Below are positions 16,268-26,153 of a stretch of DNA of 64,000 bases, in pieces. A model generated the notes under the pieces. The model did no database searches, was not told the origin of the DNA, and saw nothing but the letters and a program-made list of their open reading frames with translations. The translations under genes were made by a program, and so were the position numbers. The DNA comes from JAUMWX01 sp023394215 (lineage in GTDB: Bacteria; Bacillota; Clostridia; Tissierellales; Peptoniphilaceae): the NCBI GenBank assembly GCA_050313995.1, contig JBNPMM010000003.1. One strand, given 5' to 3'. Within the stretch, counting starts at the first letter, position 1. Each line of letters begins with the position of its first letter.

Positions 16268-18595
16268 CTACTTAATTATCGCAAGGTCCAAGACCTCTTT
16301 TACCTGAGTCACTCTTACAAATTTCATAAGCTTTCTTATGCTTTCAGGTATTTCTTCCAAATCTTTTTCATTTTGCTTAGGTATAAGCACTGTATTTATT
16401 CCATAGCGATTTGCAGCAAGAGCCTTCTCTTTTAAGCCTCCTATTGCAAGCACCCTGCCTCTTATAGTGACTTCTCCGGTCATAGCTATATCCTGCCTTA
16501 CTTTTTTGCCGCTTAAGGCTGATACCAAACCCGTAGTTATGGTAATACCGGCTGAAGGACCATCCTTTGGTGTTGCTCCTTCCGGAACATGGACGTGTAT
16601 ATCGAATTTATTATGAAAATCCTTATCTACTCCCAAACTTTCTGCATTTGCCCTTATATAGGATATAGCGGCCATAGCGGACTCCTTCATCACATCCCCC
16701 AAAGAACCTGTGAGTTGAACCTTGCCCTTTCCTTCCATAACATTTACTTCTATCTGTAGAAGCTCTCCTCCAACTTGAGTCCAAGCCAAACCCGTAACAA
16801 CGCCAACCTCCGGTTTTTTAACTATATCATCGTCCAATACGAGTTCTCTGCCAAGAAAATCTCTGAAATTCTTAAGATTTACAGATACGGATTTTCCATC
16901 CCTGACAAGCCTCATAGCAGCCTTTCTGCAAATCTTGGCTATATGCCTTTCAAGATTTCTCACTCCGGACTCACGTGTGTAATTATTTATTATTTTTTCT
17001 ATAACGCTATCTGTGACTTTCAGCATATTATGGGCTATACCATGCTCCTCCATCTGCTTGCTTAAGAGGTGCTTTTTAGCTATATTAAATTTTTCCTCAG
17101 GTGTATAGCCGGAAATTTCTATAACTTCCATTCTGTCCAAAAGCGCCCTTGGAATTGTCGATGTAGTATTGGCTGTTGTAACAAACATTACCTGTGATAA
17201 ATCTAAAGGTATTTCCAAGTACCTGTCCATAAACTTATTGTTCTGGTTAGGGTCAAGAACTTCAAGCAGTGCGGATGCCGGATCCGCCCTATAATCAGAC
17301 GAAACCTTGTCTATTTCATCTAAAAGAAAGACCGGATTCATCGATTTTGCTTCTATAAGGCTGGTAACTATCCTACCGGGCATTGCCCCTATATAGGTTT
17401 TTCTGTGTCCCCTGATTTCAGATTCGTCACCAAGCCCTCCCAGTCTCATAGACACATATTGTCTATTCATGGACTCGGCTACACTCTTTACTATAGATGT
17501 CTTCCCTACCCCCGGAGGCCCTACAAGGCAAAGTATGGACCCCTTCATATCGTTTTTCAACTTTCTTACCGATATAAATTCCAAAACTCTTTCCTTTACA
17601 TCTTTTAAACCGTAATGATGACTGTCCAAAACCTTTCTTGACTTATCTATGTCTATAAGGTCATCAGTGAAATTAGCCCAAGGCAAGTCCAAAACATAGT
17701 CTAAATAGGTCCTGACTACATTTATCTCCGGAGATCCGGGAGATATAAAGCTCAACCTGTTTGCCTCTTTAAGCAGGTGATCCATGCTTTCCTTACTGAT
17801 AGGAAGAGCCTCTATTCTGCTTATATAGTCATCTATATAATCCTCCGGATCAGCACTTTCTCCAAGTTCACTCTTTATTATTTGCAGCTGCTCTTTTAAA
17901 TAATATTCCTTTTGATTTTTATTTATATTATTTCTTACTCTTTGATTTATTTCCTCTTCAAGACTTAAAATCTCTATTTCCGCAGAAATAATTTCATGTA
18001 ATTTTATAAGTCTCTCATAAACATCAAGTGTATCTATAATATCCTGATATTCAGAAAGCTCCAACGCCATATATGAAGTTGCCATATCTGCAAATCTATG
18101 GGCTTCCTTTATTTCCGAAAGATTTAGAAGCAACTCTCTGGGCATATCGCTCTTAAGATCTATATACTTTTTCATATCTTCATAACAAAGCCTTCTTATA
18201 GCTTTAAGTTCAACTGAGTCTGAAAAGTCCTTAATCTCATATTCTATAGCATCTACAAGAAAATATTCCTCTTCCTCTATAAAACTCTGAATTTGGGCCC
18301 TGCTTACGCCTTCAACCAAAACTCTTATGTTTCCGTTGGGAAGTTTTATTGTTTGTTTTATCTTGGCCAAAACACCCATCTTGTTTATATTGGCCTTATC
18401 TATTTCTTCCTCTTTAGGGTCAATCTGAGTGGCAAGCAAAATTAAAGAATCCTTGATCAAAGATTTTTCCAATGCCTTCTTTGACTTATCTCTACCAGCA
18501 TCAAAATTTATAACCATATTGGGAAATATCCAAATACCTCTCAAAACCAAAAGGGGAACTTCTATATTTCTTTTTTTATAATAATTTTTCTCCAT
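16268..18595 (-). CDS. lon: ATP-dependent protease Lon
   Basis: A 775-residue soluble AAA+ protease that degrades damaged and regulatory proteins. The N-terminal substrate-binding domain (VPLLVLRGIWIFPNMV onward) is followed by a coiled region, the AAA+ module (Walker A GPPGVGKTS, Walker B FLLDEIDKV) and the C-terminal protease with the Ser-Lys dyad region (PKDGPSAGI, then the Lys about 40 residues on). AAAGGAGATC lies upstream of the ATG. It has its own -10 box and is separated from clpX by a terminator, so it is not a simple read-through gene. Confidence 0.97.
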   Translation of the reverse strand: MEKNYYKKRNIEVPLLVLRGIWIFPNMVINFDAGRDKSKKALEKSLIKDSLILLATQIDPKEEEIDKANINKMGVLAKIKQTIKLPNGNIRVLVEGVSRAQIQSFIEEEEYFLVDAIEYEIKDFSDSVELKAIRRLCYEDMKKYIDLKSDMPRELLLNLSEIKEAHRFADMATSYMALELSEYQDIIDTLDVYERLIKLHEIISAEIEILSLEEEINQRVRNNINKNQKEYYLKEQLQIIKSELGESADPEDYIDDYISRIEALPISKESMDHLLKEANRLSFISPGSPEINVVRTYLDYVLDLPWANFTDDLIDIDKSRKVLDSHHYGLKDVKERVLEFISVRKLKNDMKGSILCLVGPPGVGKTSIVKSVAESMNRQYVSMRLGGLGDESEIRGHRKTYIGAMPGRIVTSLIEAKSMNPVFLLDEIDKVSSDYRADPASALLEVLDPNQNNKFMDRYLEIPLDLSQVMFVTTANTTSTIPRALLDRMEVIEISGYTPEEKFNIAKKHLLSKQMEEHGIAHNMLKVTDSVIEKIINNYTRESGVRNLERHIAKICRKAAMRLVRDGKSVSVNLKNFRDFLGRELVLDDDIVKKPEVGVVTGLAWTQVGGELLQIEVNVMEGKGKVQLTGSLGDVMKESAMAAISYIRANAESLGVDKDFHNKFDIHVHVPEGATPKDGPSAGITITTGLVSALSGKKVRQDIAMTGEVTIRGRVLAIGGLKEKALAANRYGINTVLIPKQNEKDLEEIPESIRKLMKFVRVTQVKEVLDLAIIK

Positions 18596-18621
18596 AAGAT
18601 CTCCTTTCTTATTTGCCTATA

Positions 18622-18630
18622 ATTATATCA
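18622..18630 (-). promoter_or_regulatory. extended -10 box of lon
   Basis: On the minus strand TGATATAAT, an extended -10, lies directly after the T-run of the clpX terminator and about 27 bases before the lon ATG. Confidence 0.6.
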
Positions 18631-18635
18631 TAAAA

Positions 18636-18700
18636 AAACGCACTTACCTGACTCCTTTACCCAATACAAGATTCGGCTAAACTTAGTCCATAGTGCGTTT
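18636..18700 (-). terminator. long-loop terminator between clpX and lon
   Basis: A 9-bp perfect stem AAACGCACT / AGTGCGTTT followed by a run of T. The 47-base interior can form further short pairs (GACT/AGTC and TTAGCC/GGGTAA), so the transcript may fold as a rod rather than a simple hairpin. Confidence 0.65.
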
Positions 18701-18739
18701 CCTATATTTACAGCTTATATAAGCTACTCATAAGAAAAT

Positions 18740-19996
18740 TTACTGTTTTTTATTTTTCTTTTGAGTTTTATTTAAAATCAATTCAGCTTCCTTTCCCTCA
18801 AGAATCGTATCTTCATCTACAATAATCTTCTTGATTTCAGGTTTTGACGGAGCTTCGTACATAAGGTCCATCAAACTTTCTTCAAGTATTGACCTAAGCC
18901 CTCTCGCCCCGGTATTTCGCTTTATTGCAAGCTTTGCAATAGCATCTATAGCCTTATCCTTAAACTCAAGATCTATGTTGTCCATTTCAAAAAGCTCTTT
19001 GTATTGCTTAATAAGAGCATTCTTAGGTTGAGTAAGGATAGTTTTCAAAGCTTCCTCATTTAGTTCATCAAGGGTCACTATAACCGGAATACGGCCTATA
19101 AACTCCGGTATAAGCCCATACTTCATAAGATCCTCCGGTATTATAGACTCCAACTTCTGTCCAAGTGTCTTTTCTTCCTTGGATGCTATATCGGCTCCGA
19201 ATCCCATAGATTTCTTATCGGTTCTCTTATCTATAATTGACTCTATACCGTCAAAAGCTCCTCCGACAATAAAAAGTATATCACTTGTATCAACCTGTAT
19301 ATATTCTTGCTGCGGATGCTTCCTTCCACCTTGAGGCGGAACATTTGACACGGTTCCCTCTATCATTTTCAAAAGGGCCTGTTGGACTCCTTCGCCGCTT
19401 ACATCTCTTGTAATGGAAGGATTGGCACTTTTCCTTGTAATCTTGTCTATTTCATCAATATATATAATACCCTTTTGGGCTTTTTCTATATTATAATTTG
19501 CCGCCTGTACCAACTTTAAGATTATATTTTCAACATCCTCTCCAACATAACCTGCTTCTGTCAAACTGGTAGCATCGGCTATGGCAAAGGGTACATCCAA
19601 AGTTTTAGCAAGAGTTTGGGCGAGCAAAGTCTTACCTGAACCTGTAGGACCTATAAGGCAAATATTCGATTTTTGTATTTCTACGCCGCTATCCTGTCTT
19701 GAGTTAATCCTCTTATAATGGTTATAAACGGAAACTGCCAAAGTTTTCTTTGCCTTATCCTGATTAATTACATATTCGTCCAAAAAAGCTTTTATCTCTT
19801 TAGGTCTCGGCAGCTTAAGGTCTCCTTTTGATTCCTCCAAAAAGAGACGATTTTCTTCTTCTATGATATCCTTGCACAGGTCTATACATTCATTACATAT
19901 ATAAACCCCATCAGGTCCGGAGATTATTCTGTTAACCTCGTCAGACGATTTGCCACAAAAAGAACATTGAATATCCTCTTCAAAATATTTAGACAT
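18740..19996 (-). CDS. clpX: ATP-dependent Clp protease unfoldase ClpX
   Basis: AAA+ unfoldase of 418 residues that feeds substrates into ClpP. The N-terminal zinc-binding domain has four cysteines in CSFCGKSSDEV and CNECIDLC. Walker A is GPTGSGKT, Walker B IIYIDEIDKI and the ClpP-binding loop follows GFG. Its start codon shares one base with the clpP stop, so the two are translationally coupled. The C-terminus is Lys-rich. Confidence 0.98.
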   Translation of the reverse strand: MSKYFEEDIQCSFCGKSSDEVNRIISGPDGVYICNECIDLCKDIIEEENRLFLEESKGDLKLPRPKEIKAFLDEYVINQDKAKKTLAVSVYNHYKRINSRQDSGVEIQKSNICLIGPTGSGKTLLAQTLAKTLDVPFAIADATSLTEAGYVGEDVENIILKLVQAANYNIEKAQKGIIYIDEIDKITRKSANPSITRDVSGEGVQQALLKMIEGTVSNVPPQGGRKHPQQEYIQVDTSDILFIVGGAFDGIESIIDKRTDKKSMGFGADIASKEEKTLGQKLESIIPEDLMKYGLIPEFIGRIPVIVTLDELNEEALKTILTQPKNALIKQYKELFEMDNIDLEFKDKAIDAIAKLAIKRNTGARGLRSILEESLMDLMYEAPSKPEIKKIIVDEDTILEGKEAELILNKTQKKNKKQ

Positions 19997-20586
19997 TACA
20001 ACTCCTTGTGACTTTCTATAACCTTATCTATCAAACCGTAAGAAACTGCGTCTTCAGCAGTCAACCAATGATCTCTGTCAGTATCTCTTCTAATCTTTTC
20101 TATATCCTGTCCTGTATTTTGAGCCAAAATCCTGTTTAAGCTTTCCTTGGTCTTAAGGATTTTTTCCGCTGCAATACTTATATCTGTAGCCTGCCCTTGG
20201 GCTCCGCCAAGCGGTTGATGAATCATAATATCCGCATTAGGAAGGGCATATCTCTTGCCCTTTGCACCTGACGATAAAAGGAAGGCTCCCATAGAAGCCG
20301 CCATACCCATACAAATAGTGGAGACATCCGGTTTTATATAATTCATGGTATCATAAATAGCCATTCCGGCATACACCGAACCTCCCGGAGAATTTATATA
20401 TAGCTGTATATCCTTGTTTGGATCTACCGACTCAAGATATAAAAGCTGAGCAACTATAAGATCCGCCATATGGTTTTCAATCTCTCCTGAGACGAAAATA
20501 ATCCTCTCATTCAATAATCTGGAATATATATCATAGGCCCTTTCGCCCCTGTTTGTTGTTTCAATAACTGTAGGTACTAACGCCAT
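19996..20586 (-). CDS. clpP: ATP-dependent Clp protease proteolytic subunit
   Basis: Serine peptidase of 196 residues forming a tetradecameric chamber. The catalytic Ser98 lies in MGMAASMGAF and His123 in NADIMIHQPLGG; the Asp lies in TDRDHWLTAEDA. The N-terminus MALVPTVIETTNRGERAYDI is the usual one for Firmicutes. It sits between tig and clpX, coupled to the latter. No CtsR-type operator was recognised upstream. Confidence 0.98.
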   Translation of the reverse strand: MALVPTVIETTNRGERAYDIYSRLLNERIIFVSGEIENHMADLIVAQLLYLESVDPNKDIQLYINSPGGSVYAGMAIYDTMNYIKPDVSTICMGMAASMGAFLLSSGAKGKRYALPNADIMIHQPLGGAQGQATDISIAAEKILKTKESLNRILAQNTGQDIEKIRRDTDRDHWLTAEDAVSYGLIDKVIESHKEL

Positions 20587-20622
20587 ACTAACCTCCCCTT
20601 GATACCCAGAGGTATCACATAA

Positions 20623-21945
20623 TTATTCTTCAGTTTTTTCAGCTTCTTCAACCTTCTTTTCTACAAAAACTACATTCTTTACAAGGTCTTCGATAACTTT
20701 TCTGTTCTTTATAACATCCTTAACATAGGAAACATCTACAGACTTCTTCAATCTTTCAAGCATCTTTTCATCATCTTGTCCGTATTGTCCTGCTATTTCC
20801 TTGTATTCAGCCTCGATTTCTTCTTCACTTGCTTCAACCTTATTCTTTTCAGCCAAAGCATTTAATATCAATTCAGCCTTTACCTTTTCTTCAGCTCTCG
20901 GTCTTAATTGTGCCAATACATCTTCTTTAGTGGATTGAGTTGCACTGTAAAACATATCCATAGTAAGTCCCATATGAGTTAGGTTGTGTTCATATTCACT
21001 GAACTCTCTCTCAAGCTGACTCTCAAGCATAACTTCAGGCACTGATACCGGGGTCATTTCTATAACCTTTGCCATTACCAAGTCATTTAATCTTGCCTTA
21101 TTTGAAGTTTCCAACTGTTCTTGTAATTTCTTTTCCACATCAAGCTTATAGTCTTCAACTGTATCAAATTCGGATACGTCCATTACAAAGTCGTTGTCAA
21201 GTTCAGGCAGGATTTCTTCCTTAACTGCCTTAACTTCAACCTTGAATACAACATCCTTACCCTTTAAGTCTTCGGCTTGGTAGTCTTCAGGGAAAGTCAA
21301 TTCCAAATCCAACTTATCAGCCTTGTTTGCTCCGATTAATTTTTCTTCAAAGCCCGGAATAAAAGTCTTTGAACCTATTTTTAAGTCATAGTTTTCAGCC
21401 TTTCCGCCTTCAAAAGCTACGCCTTCTTTAAAGCCTTCAAAATCTATGGTTACGATATCGCCTTCTTTAACCGGTCTGTCTTCAACTTCCTTAACAACCT
21501 TGTTCTTTTCTATTTCTCTTTTTATAAAGCTGTCAACATCTTCTTCACTTACCTTTTCTTGAAGTTTTTCCACTTCTATTACCGAATAGTCAACCAACTC
21601 AGGTACAGGTTGAGTTTCAACCGTAAATGTGAATAATATAGGTTTTTCTTCTTCCAACTCATTTACGTCAACTTCAGGTCTTGCTATAGGCCTTAAGTCC
21701 AAATCTTCTATACCCTTAACATAAGCTTCAGGCAATAAAGCATCTAAAGCATCAGCCCAAAATACTTCCTTGCCGTAGTTTAATTCGATAATGTGTTTCG
21801 GAGCCTTGCCCTTTCTGAATCCCGGAATATTAAATCTTCCCCTGTTCTTTAAATATGCTCCTTGTATTTCTTTCTTAAAATCTTCAAAAGATACTTCTAC
21901 AGTAAATACTGCCTTGTCATTTTCATGAGATACTAATGTGCTCAT
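20623..21945 (-). CDS. tig: trigger factor
   Basis: Ribosome-bound chaperone and peptidyl-prolyl isomerase of about 440 residues. The N-terminal ribosome-binding domain carries the signature GFRKGKAP. The middle FKBP domain follows (GDIVTIDFEGFKEGVAFEGG), then a long helical substrate-binding arm and an acidic tail. I choose the ATG at 21945, which has GGAGG a few bases upstream; the longer frame would place that site inside the gene. It starts the tig-clpP-clpX cluster. Confidence 0.96.
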   Translation of the reverse strand: MSTLVSHENDKAVFTVEVSFEDFKKEIQGAYLKNRGRFNIPGFRKGKAPKHIIELNYGKEVFWADALDALLPEAYVKGIEDLDLRPIARPEVDVNELEEEKPILFTFTVETQPVPELVDYSVIEVEKLQEKVSEEDVDSFIKREIEKNKVVKEVEDRPVKEGDIVTIDFEGFKEGVAFEGGKAENYDLKIGSKTFIPGFEEKLIGANKADKLDLELTFPEDYQAEDLKGKDVVFKVEVKAVKEEILPELDNDFVMDVSEFDTVEDYKLDVEKKLQEQLETSNKARLNDLVMAKVIEMTPVSVPEVMLESQLEREFSEYEHNLTHMGLTMDMFYSATQSTKEDVLAQLRPRAEEKVKAELILNALAEKNKVEASEEEIEAEYKEIAGQYGQDDEKMLERLKKSVDVSYVKDVIKNRKVIEDLVKNVVFVEKKVEEAEKTEE

Positions 21946-21983
21946 TTTTCCTCCTAATACCATATTTATCTATTAACTAATTG

Positions 21984-21992
21984 ATTATAGCA
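21984..21992 (-). promoter_or_regulatory. extended -10 box of tig
   Basis: On the minus strand TGCTATAAT lies about 40 bases ahead of the tig ATG, with no clear -35. Confidence 0.45.
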
Positions 21993-22000
21993 TAAAATGT

Positions 22001-23677
22001 TTAATTTTGTTTAATTTTCAAATTTTTAAGATTGTATATATTGTCTATTCCTACAAATTCGTTTAAATAAAGCCCCTCTATCCTTGAATTTATAATACTG
22101 GTCAAATTCGATGTCGCCATTACAATATAAGGTGTATTTTTTATGAAATTATTTTGCCAATTTTTAGCAAAATCCTGAACATACTTATTCTGCGTAGAAT
22201 CCGCAATCAACCCCATAACATAAAGAATGCCGTCTGTCGGAAGTCCCATATAAATTCCCTTTTCAACATCATAAGCATAATCATTTCTTATGCTCGGTAT
22301 CTCCGTCATCATACGATTGGAAACAAACATATCGAATTTTGCCTTCCCGTTAAAAGCTTCAAACATTTCCTTATCCTGTAAATAGGTTATTTCCAACCTT
22401 ATTGACTGTTTCTTAAAAGCTTCTATTAAATTTTCTTCTATTTTTTTTACGAATTCATTATTCTCCGACACCACCATGCTTACGCTTAGATCATTTCCCT
22501 TTTCATCTACATAAAATCCATCCCTTTTCTCATATTCCTCTGAGAGAAGATCCTCAAGCTCAATCTTGGAGTTATCCTTCAAACTCTTATTGTTAAACCA
22601 TGAGTTCTCAAATATCGGAAGTAGTGGGAAAGAAAAAATATCCTGTCCGTATGCCCTATTTACAATATCCGGGAAATCTATCGAATTTCTAAGCGCTCTC
22701 CTGTATTCCGCCTTGGAAAACAGATTCGAGTCGCTGTTAAAACCTAAGACATAATAGTTGCTTGCCTGATTATCTATAAGTTTAGAATATTCCAAGGTTC
22801 TATCATCTATAAGATTTTCTATAGCCAAGTTTTTATCATACTTGTAAACTATATCTATATTACCCTTTTTATACTCACTAAGGGCATAGAAATAGTCATA
22901 TTCAAATATCTGTATATTTTTTATGGAATAATCACTATAAGCCACGCTGTCATTCAAGGTCAAGTTAATCTGTCCATCTTCTTTACTTTCAACCCTATAG
23001 GGTCCCGAACCTGCTTTGAATTCCAATTTGGCAATTTGACTTGCCTCTCCATAATTGTATTCCATATTGCTTGTGTTGACCAAAGGAAAACTCAAGGCAT
23101 TTATATTGTTGTAATCCGCTATTTCAAACCTGAAACGCAAAAGATATCTGTCAACCGCTTCGACCCCTAAACTGTCCTTATTTTGACCCACCTTATAATC
23201 ATAATAACCCTTAAGCTTCTCCACATAAGAACTGTGAAGCCCGTCATATGAAGGATCCGCCAAAATCTTATAAACTTTCTCGACATCATAAGCGTCCAAA
23301 TTCGAACCGTCGCTGAACTTAATATCCTTTTTTAAAACTACCGCTATGGTCCTTCCCTGGTCCTCATACCAATAATCACTTGCAGCATCCAATACTACAT
23401 TATTATTTTTGTCCTTTGTAATTATTGATGAATATATAAGTTTTGATAAAACCGATACCTCGTTCTTTCCATCATAAAAAGGATTTAAGCTGTTTTCAAA
23501 CTTAGGTATGGCTATTTTTAAAACCTTGCTGTCAGCCCTCAAAAGATGAGGATTTTCAACTTTTTTGTCTGTTTTATTACCGGCACTTATCTTCTTAGGC
23601 AATGAATATATAAGCAAAAACATGCTGAGTAAAAAAATAAAGATCCCTATCTTTAAAATCTCATATCTTCTATTCAT
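22001..23677 (-). CDS. family-5 extracellular solute-binding protein (peptide/oligopeptide type)
   Basis: A 558-residue exported protein with an N-terminal hydrophobic helix (IGIFIFLLSMFLLIYSL) but no lipobox cysteine, so it is probably membrane-anchored by this helix. The mature part is a family-5 solute-binding fold: SLNPFYDGKN near the start, VVLKKDIKFSDGSNLDAYDV and KAGSGPYRVESKEDG. Such proteins bind peptides, nickel or other ligands for ABC uptake. No permease genes adjoin; the neighbours are degV (2 bases upstream) and tig. This makes it an orphan binding protein, perhaps serving a distant transporter or sensing. The ligand cannot be told. Confidence 0.8.
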   Translation of the reverse strand: MNRRYEILKIGIFIFLLSMFLLIYSLPKKISAGNKTDKKVENPHLLRADSKVLKIAIPKFENSLNPFYDGKNEVSVLSKLIYSSIITKDKNNNVVLDAASDYWYEDQGRTIAVVLKKDIKFSDGSNLDAYDVEKVYKILADPSYDGLHSSYVEKLKGYYDYKVGQNKDSLGVEAVDRYLLRFRFEIADYNNINALSFPLVNTSNMEYNYGEASQIAKLEFKAGSGPYRVESKEDGQINLTLNDSVAYSDYSIKNIQIFEYDYFYALSEYKKGNIDIVYKYDKNLAIENLIDDRTLEYSKLIDNQASNYYVLGFNSDSNLFSKAEYRRALRNSIDFPDIVNRAYGQDIFSFPLLPIFENSWFNNKSLKDNSKIELEDLLSEEYEKRDGFYVDEKGNDLSVSMVVSENNEFVKKIEENLIEAFKKQSIRLEITYLQDKEMFEAFNGKAKFDMFVSNRMMTEIPSIRNDYAYDVEKGIYMGLPTDGILYVMGLIADSTQNKYVQDFAKNWQNNFIKNTPYIVMATSNLTSIINSRIEGLYLNEFVGIDNIYNLKNLKIKQN

Positions 23678-23679
23678 AA

Positions 23680-24513
23680 CTAAAACGCCAATACTATACC
23701 GCCCCTATTAGCATAAGTTGCTGATAGGCCCTTTGCTTCCGTTATCACTATATCTTTAAACCTGTATATACCTTCTATCTTTTCTTTCAAATTTTCGGCT
23801 CTCAAAGGATTTTTAACATGAGATATAACCAAAATCTTTTCTGAAAGATTTTCCGCCGATTCACCGATAGTTGATACAAGTTTATTTATGGCATTTTTCA
23901 TACCCCTAACCTTATACTTCATGTTAATTTCCCCGTTTTCTCCCAAACAAACAGGATTAATAGATAAAACTGAAGCAATTTTTCCTACAATTTTTGTGAT
24001 TCTGCCATTTTTTATCAAATTATCCAAGCTTTCAAGAACAAAAAGTGTAGTCATATCCTTTATAAAAGCCTCAACTTCCTGAACTATAGCTTCAAACGGC
24101 TTATTTTCATTCACTTTCTCCTGAATTTTCATAGCAACAAGAGTCTCTCCTGCAACTGCAGATAATGAATCAAACACATGTACCTTTTTTTCAGGATAAC
24201 TTTCTTCCAACATTTTTTTAGCTATCAAGGCATTTGAATATGTCGTCGACAACTTTGATGATATCGTCACGGCAAAAGCCTCATCCGCCTTAGCCATAGC
24301 TTTGTAAAAAAAATCCGGTGAAGGTGCTGCTGTCTTAGGTGTATTTTTCGAAGCCTTCATGGCATCCAAATAAGCATCCACATCTATAGAGCCGTCATCA
24401 ATAAAATGCTGGTCTTCTATATCTATAAAAAACGGTACAAGCTCTATATTCAACTTCTTTTCCAAGTCACTATTCAGGTCTAAGCCCGAATCCCCAATTA
24501 TTAATCTGTCCAT
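23680..24513 (-). CDS. DegV family fatty-acid-binding protein
   Basis: A 277-residue cytosolic protein of the DegV/FakB family. FakB proteins present fatty acids to the kinase FakA for incorporation into phospholipid. It has the family N-terminus IIGDSGLDLN, the SPDFFYKAM segment with the conserved Ser-Pro, TISSKLSTTYSNA and a LDNLIKNGRITK stretch typical of DegV. It lies between glmM and the binding-protein gene with gaps of 10 and 2 bases. Which fatty acid it prefers, and whether it acts with FakA, is not visible here. Confidence 0.88.
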   Translation of the reverse strand: MDRLIIGDSGLDLNSDLEKKLNIELVPFFIDIEDQHFIDDGSIDVDAYLDAMKASKNTPKTAAPSPDFFYKAMAKADEAFAVTISSKLSTTYSNALIAKKMLEESYPEKKVHVFDSLSAVAGETLVAMKIQEKVNENKPFEAIVQEVEAFIKDMTTLFVLESLDNLIKNGRITKIVGKIASVLSINPVCLGENGEINMKYKVRGMKNAINKLVSTIGESAENLSEKILVISHVKNPLRAENLKEKIEGIYRFKDIVITEAKGLSATYANRGGIVLAF

Positions 24514-24523
24514 ATCCCGCTCC

Positions 24524-25873
24524 TTAAGCTCGATAACCCTTATCCCCTATTAAACGGATAATAGAATCAACATACCTGTTACAAATTTCGTCACTTTCCG
24601 CTTCTACCATAACCCTTATCTTAGGTTCAGTACCTGACGGTCTCACAAGAAGCCTACCCCTGTCTTTCAATTCATTGTTTACTTCGTCAATAGCAAACTT
24701 TATATCATCATCATTCAAAACCGAATTTTTATCCTTAACAAGTATATTCTTCAAAACTTGAGGGTAAATTTTCAGGTCCCTTACCAACAATGACAGACTT
24801 GATTTTGTTTCTATCATAGCCTCTAAAATTTTAAGGGAAGTTAAGACCCCATCCCCCGTTGTAGCATACTTTGAAAGAATGATATGTCCCGATTGTTCTC
24901 CTCCAACGGAGTAATTATGAGCATTTATCTCTTCAGATACATACTTGTCTCCTACTGCCGTAATTACAGTTTTTATCCCCTCAGCTTCAAAAGCTTTAAA
25001 TAAACCGAGATTTGACATAACTGTAGTAACGGCAGTATCCTCAACCAAATCTCCCGATTCTTTCAAAACCTTTGCAAATACGTACATTATATGGTCACCC
25101 GTTATAATATTGCCCTTTTCATCTATAGCAAGACACCTGTCGGCGTCTCCATCGTAGGCGAAAGCAACATCATAATCGCCATTTTTAACCAACTCTACGA
25201 GGTTTTCCACGTGAGTTGAGCCGCAATCCAAATTTATATTAAAACCGTTGGGCTTGTTATTTACTATTGTTACATCAGCTCCCAATATATCAAATACATT
25301 TTTAGCTATAGAAAATGCCGAACCGTTTGAAGCATCCAAAAGCACCCTGTATCCCTTGAAAGACCTTTTGACCACCGTAGATAAATAAGCTATATACCTG
25401 TTTCTACCTAAAATATGATCTACTGTCCTTCCTATATTTTCATTTGTGGCAAGCGGTATATAATCCTCTTTTGAATCTATATACTCTTCCAGAGCTTCAA
25501 GAACCCCTTCATCCATTTTAAATCCGTTACGATCAAGAAGTTTAATCCCGTTATCACAAAACGGATTATGACTTGCAGAAATCATAATACCGCAATCAAA
25601 ATCTTCGGTTCTCGTAATATAGGCAACACTCGGAGTAGTAGTAACATGCAGCAAATAAGCGTCTGCACCGCTTGCCGTAATCCCTGCCGCCAAAGCGGAT
25701 TCAAACATATAGCTCGATCTTCTGGTATCCTTACCTATAACTATCTTAGCATCTTGTTTAGCAAGCTTTTCCCCATAATACCAACCCAAAAATCTACCTA
25801 TCTTGAATGCGTGAAAAACATTTAAATCCTTATTAGCTTCTCCTCTAAATCCGTCAGTCCCAAAATATTTCAT
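24524..25873 (-). CDS. glmM: phosphoglucosamine mutase
   Basis: Converts glucosamine-6-phosphate to glucosamine-1-phosphate for peptidoglycan precursors. The 449-residue protein has YFGTDGFRGEAN at the start, the phosphoserine loop GIMISASHNPF, the metal loop AYDGDADRC, the sugar-binding loop SVGGEQSGH and the phosphate-binding loop VRPSGTEPKIRVM. All catalytic elements are intact. It precedes degV by 10 bases. A 290-base gap with structured repeats separates it from rsmI. Confidence 0.97.
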   Translation of the reverse strand: MKYFGTDGFRGEANKDLNVFHAFKIGRFLGWYYGEKLAKQDAKIVIGKDTRRSSYMFESALAAGITASGADAYLLHVTTTPSVAYITRTEDFDCGIMISASHNPFCDNGIKLLDRNGFKMDEGVLEALEEYIDSKEDYIPLATNENIGRTVDHILGRNRYIAYLSTVVKRSFKGYRVLLDASNGSAFSIAKNVFDILGADVTIVNNKPNGFNINLDCGSTHVENLVELVKNGDYDVAFAYDGDADRCLAIDEKGNIITGDHIMYVFAKVLKESGDLVEDTAVTTVMSNLGLFKAFEAEGIKTVITAVGDKYVSEEINAHNYSVGGEQSGHIILSKYATTGDGVLTSLKILEAMIETKSSLSLLVRDLKIYPQVLKNILVKDKNSVLNDDDIKFAIDEVNNELKDRGRLLVRPSGTEPKIRVMVEAESDEICNRYVDSIIRLIGDKGYRA

Positions 25874-25950
25874 ATCCTTAAATGATAAAAATCATATCCC
25901 CCTGTTTGTGTTTATAAGTATTATAACATAATTAGTCCACAATATGTGGA

Positions 25951-26022
25951 CTAATTATGTTTCAACGTTCTCTCAGGCGTCCGACGGTCCGAAGGAGCGG
26001 CGGCTTACGCCGTGAGGTTGTT
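25951..26022. repeat. GC-rich repeat, copy 1
   Basis: This 72-base segment is repeated at 26082-26153 with one base difference (C at 25985, T at 26116), 131 bases apart. It is bounded by CAAC and GTTG, with CTCA/TGAG inside and a CGGCGGCTTACGCCG hairpin. Confidence 0.9.
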
Positions 26023-26081
26023 ATAACATAATTTCATTTTGCGTAGCAAAATTAGTGGCGCAGCCACGCCTACGAAGTAGG

Positions 26082-26153
26082 CTAATTATGTTTCAACGTT
26101 CTCTCAGGCGTCCGATGGTCCGAAGGAGCGGCGGCTTACGCCGTGAGGTTGTT
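26082..26153. repeat. GC-rich repeat, copy 2
   Basis: Second copy of the 72-base unit, ending ten bases before the rsmI stop codon. Its end GAGGTTG can pair across TTT with CAACCCCTC, giving one more hairpin at the 3' end of rsmI. Confidence 0.9.
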
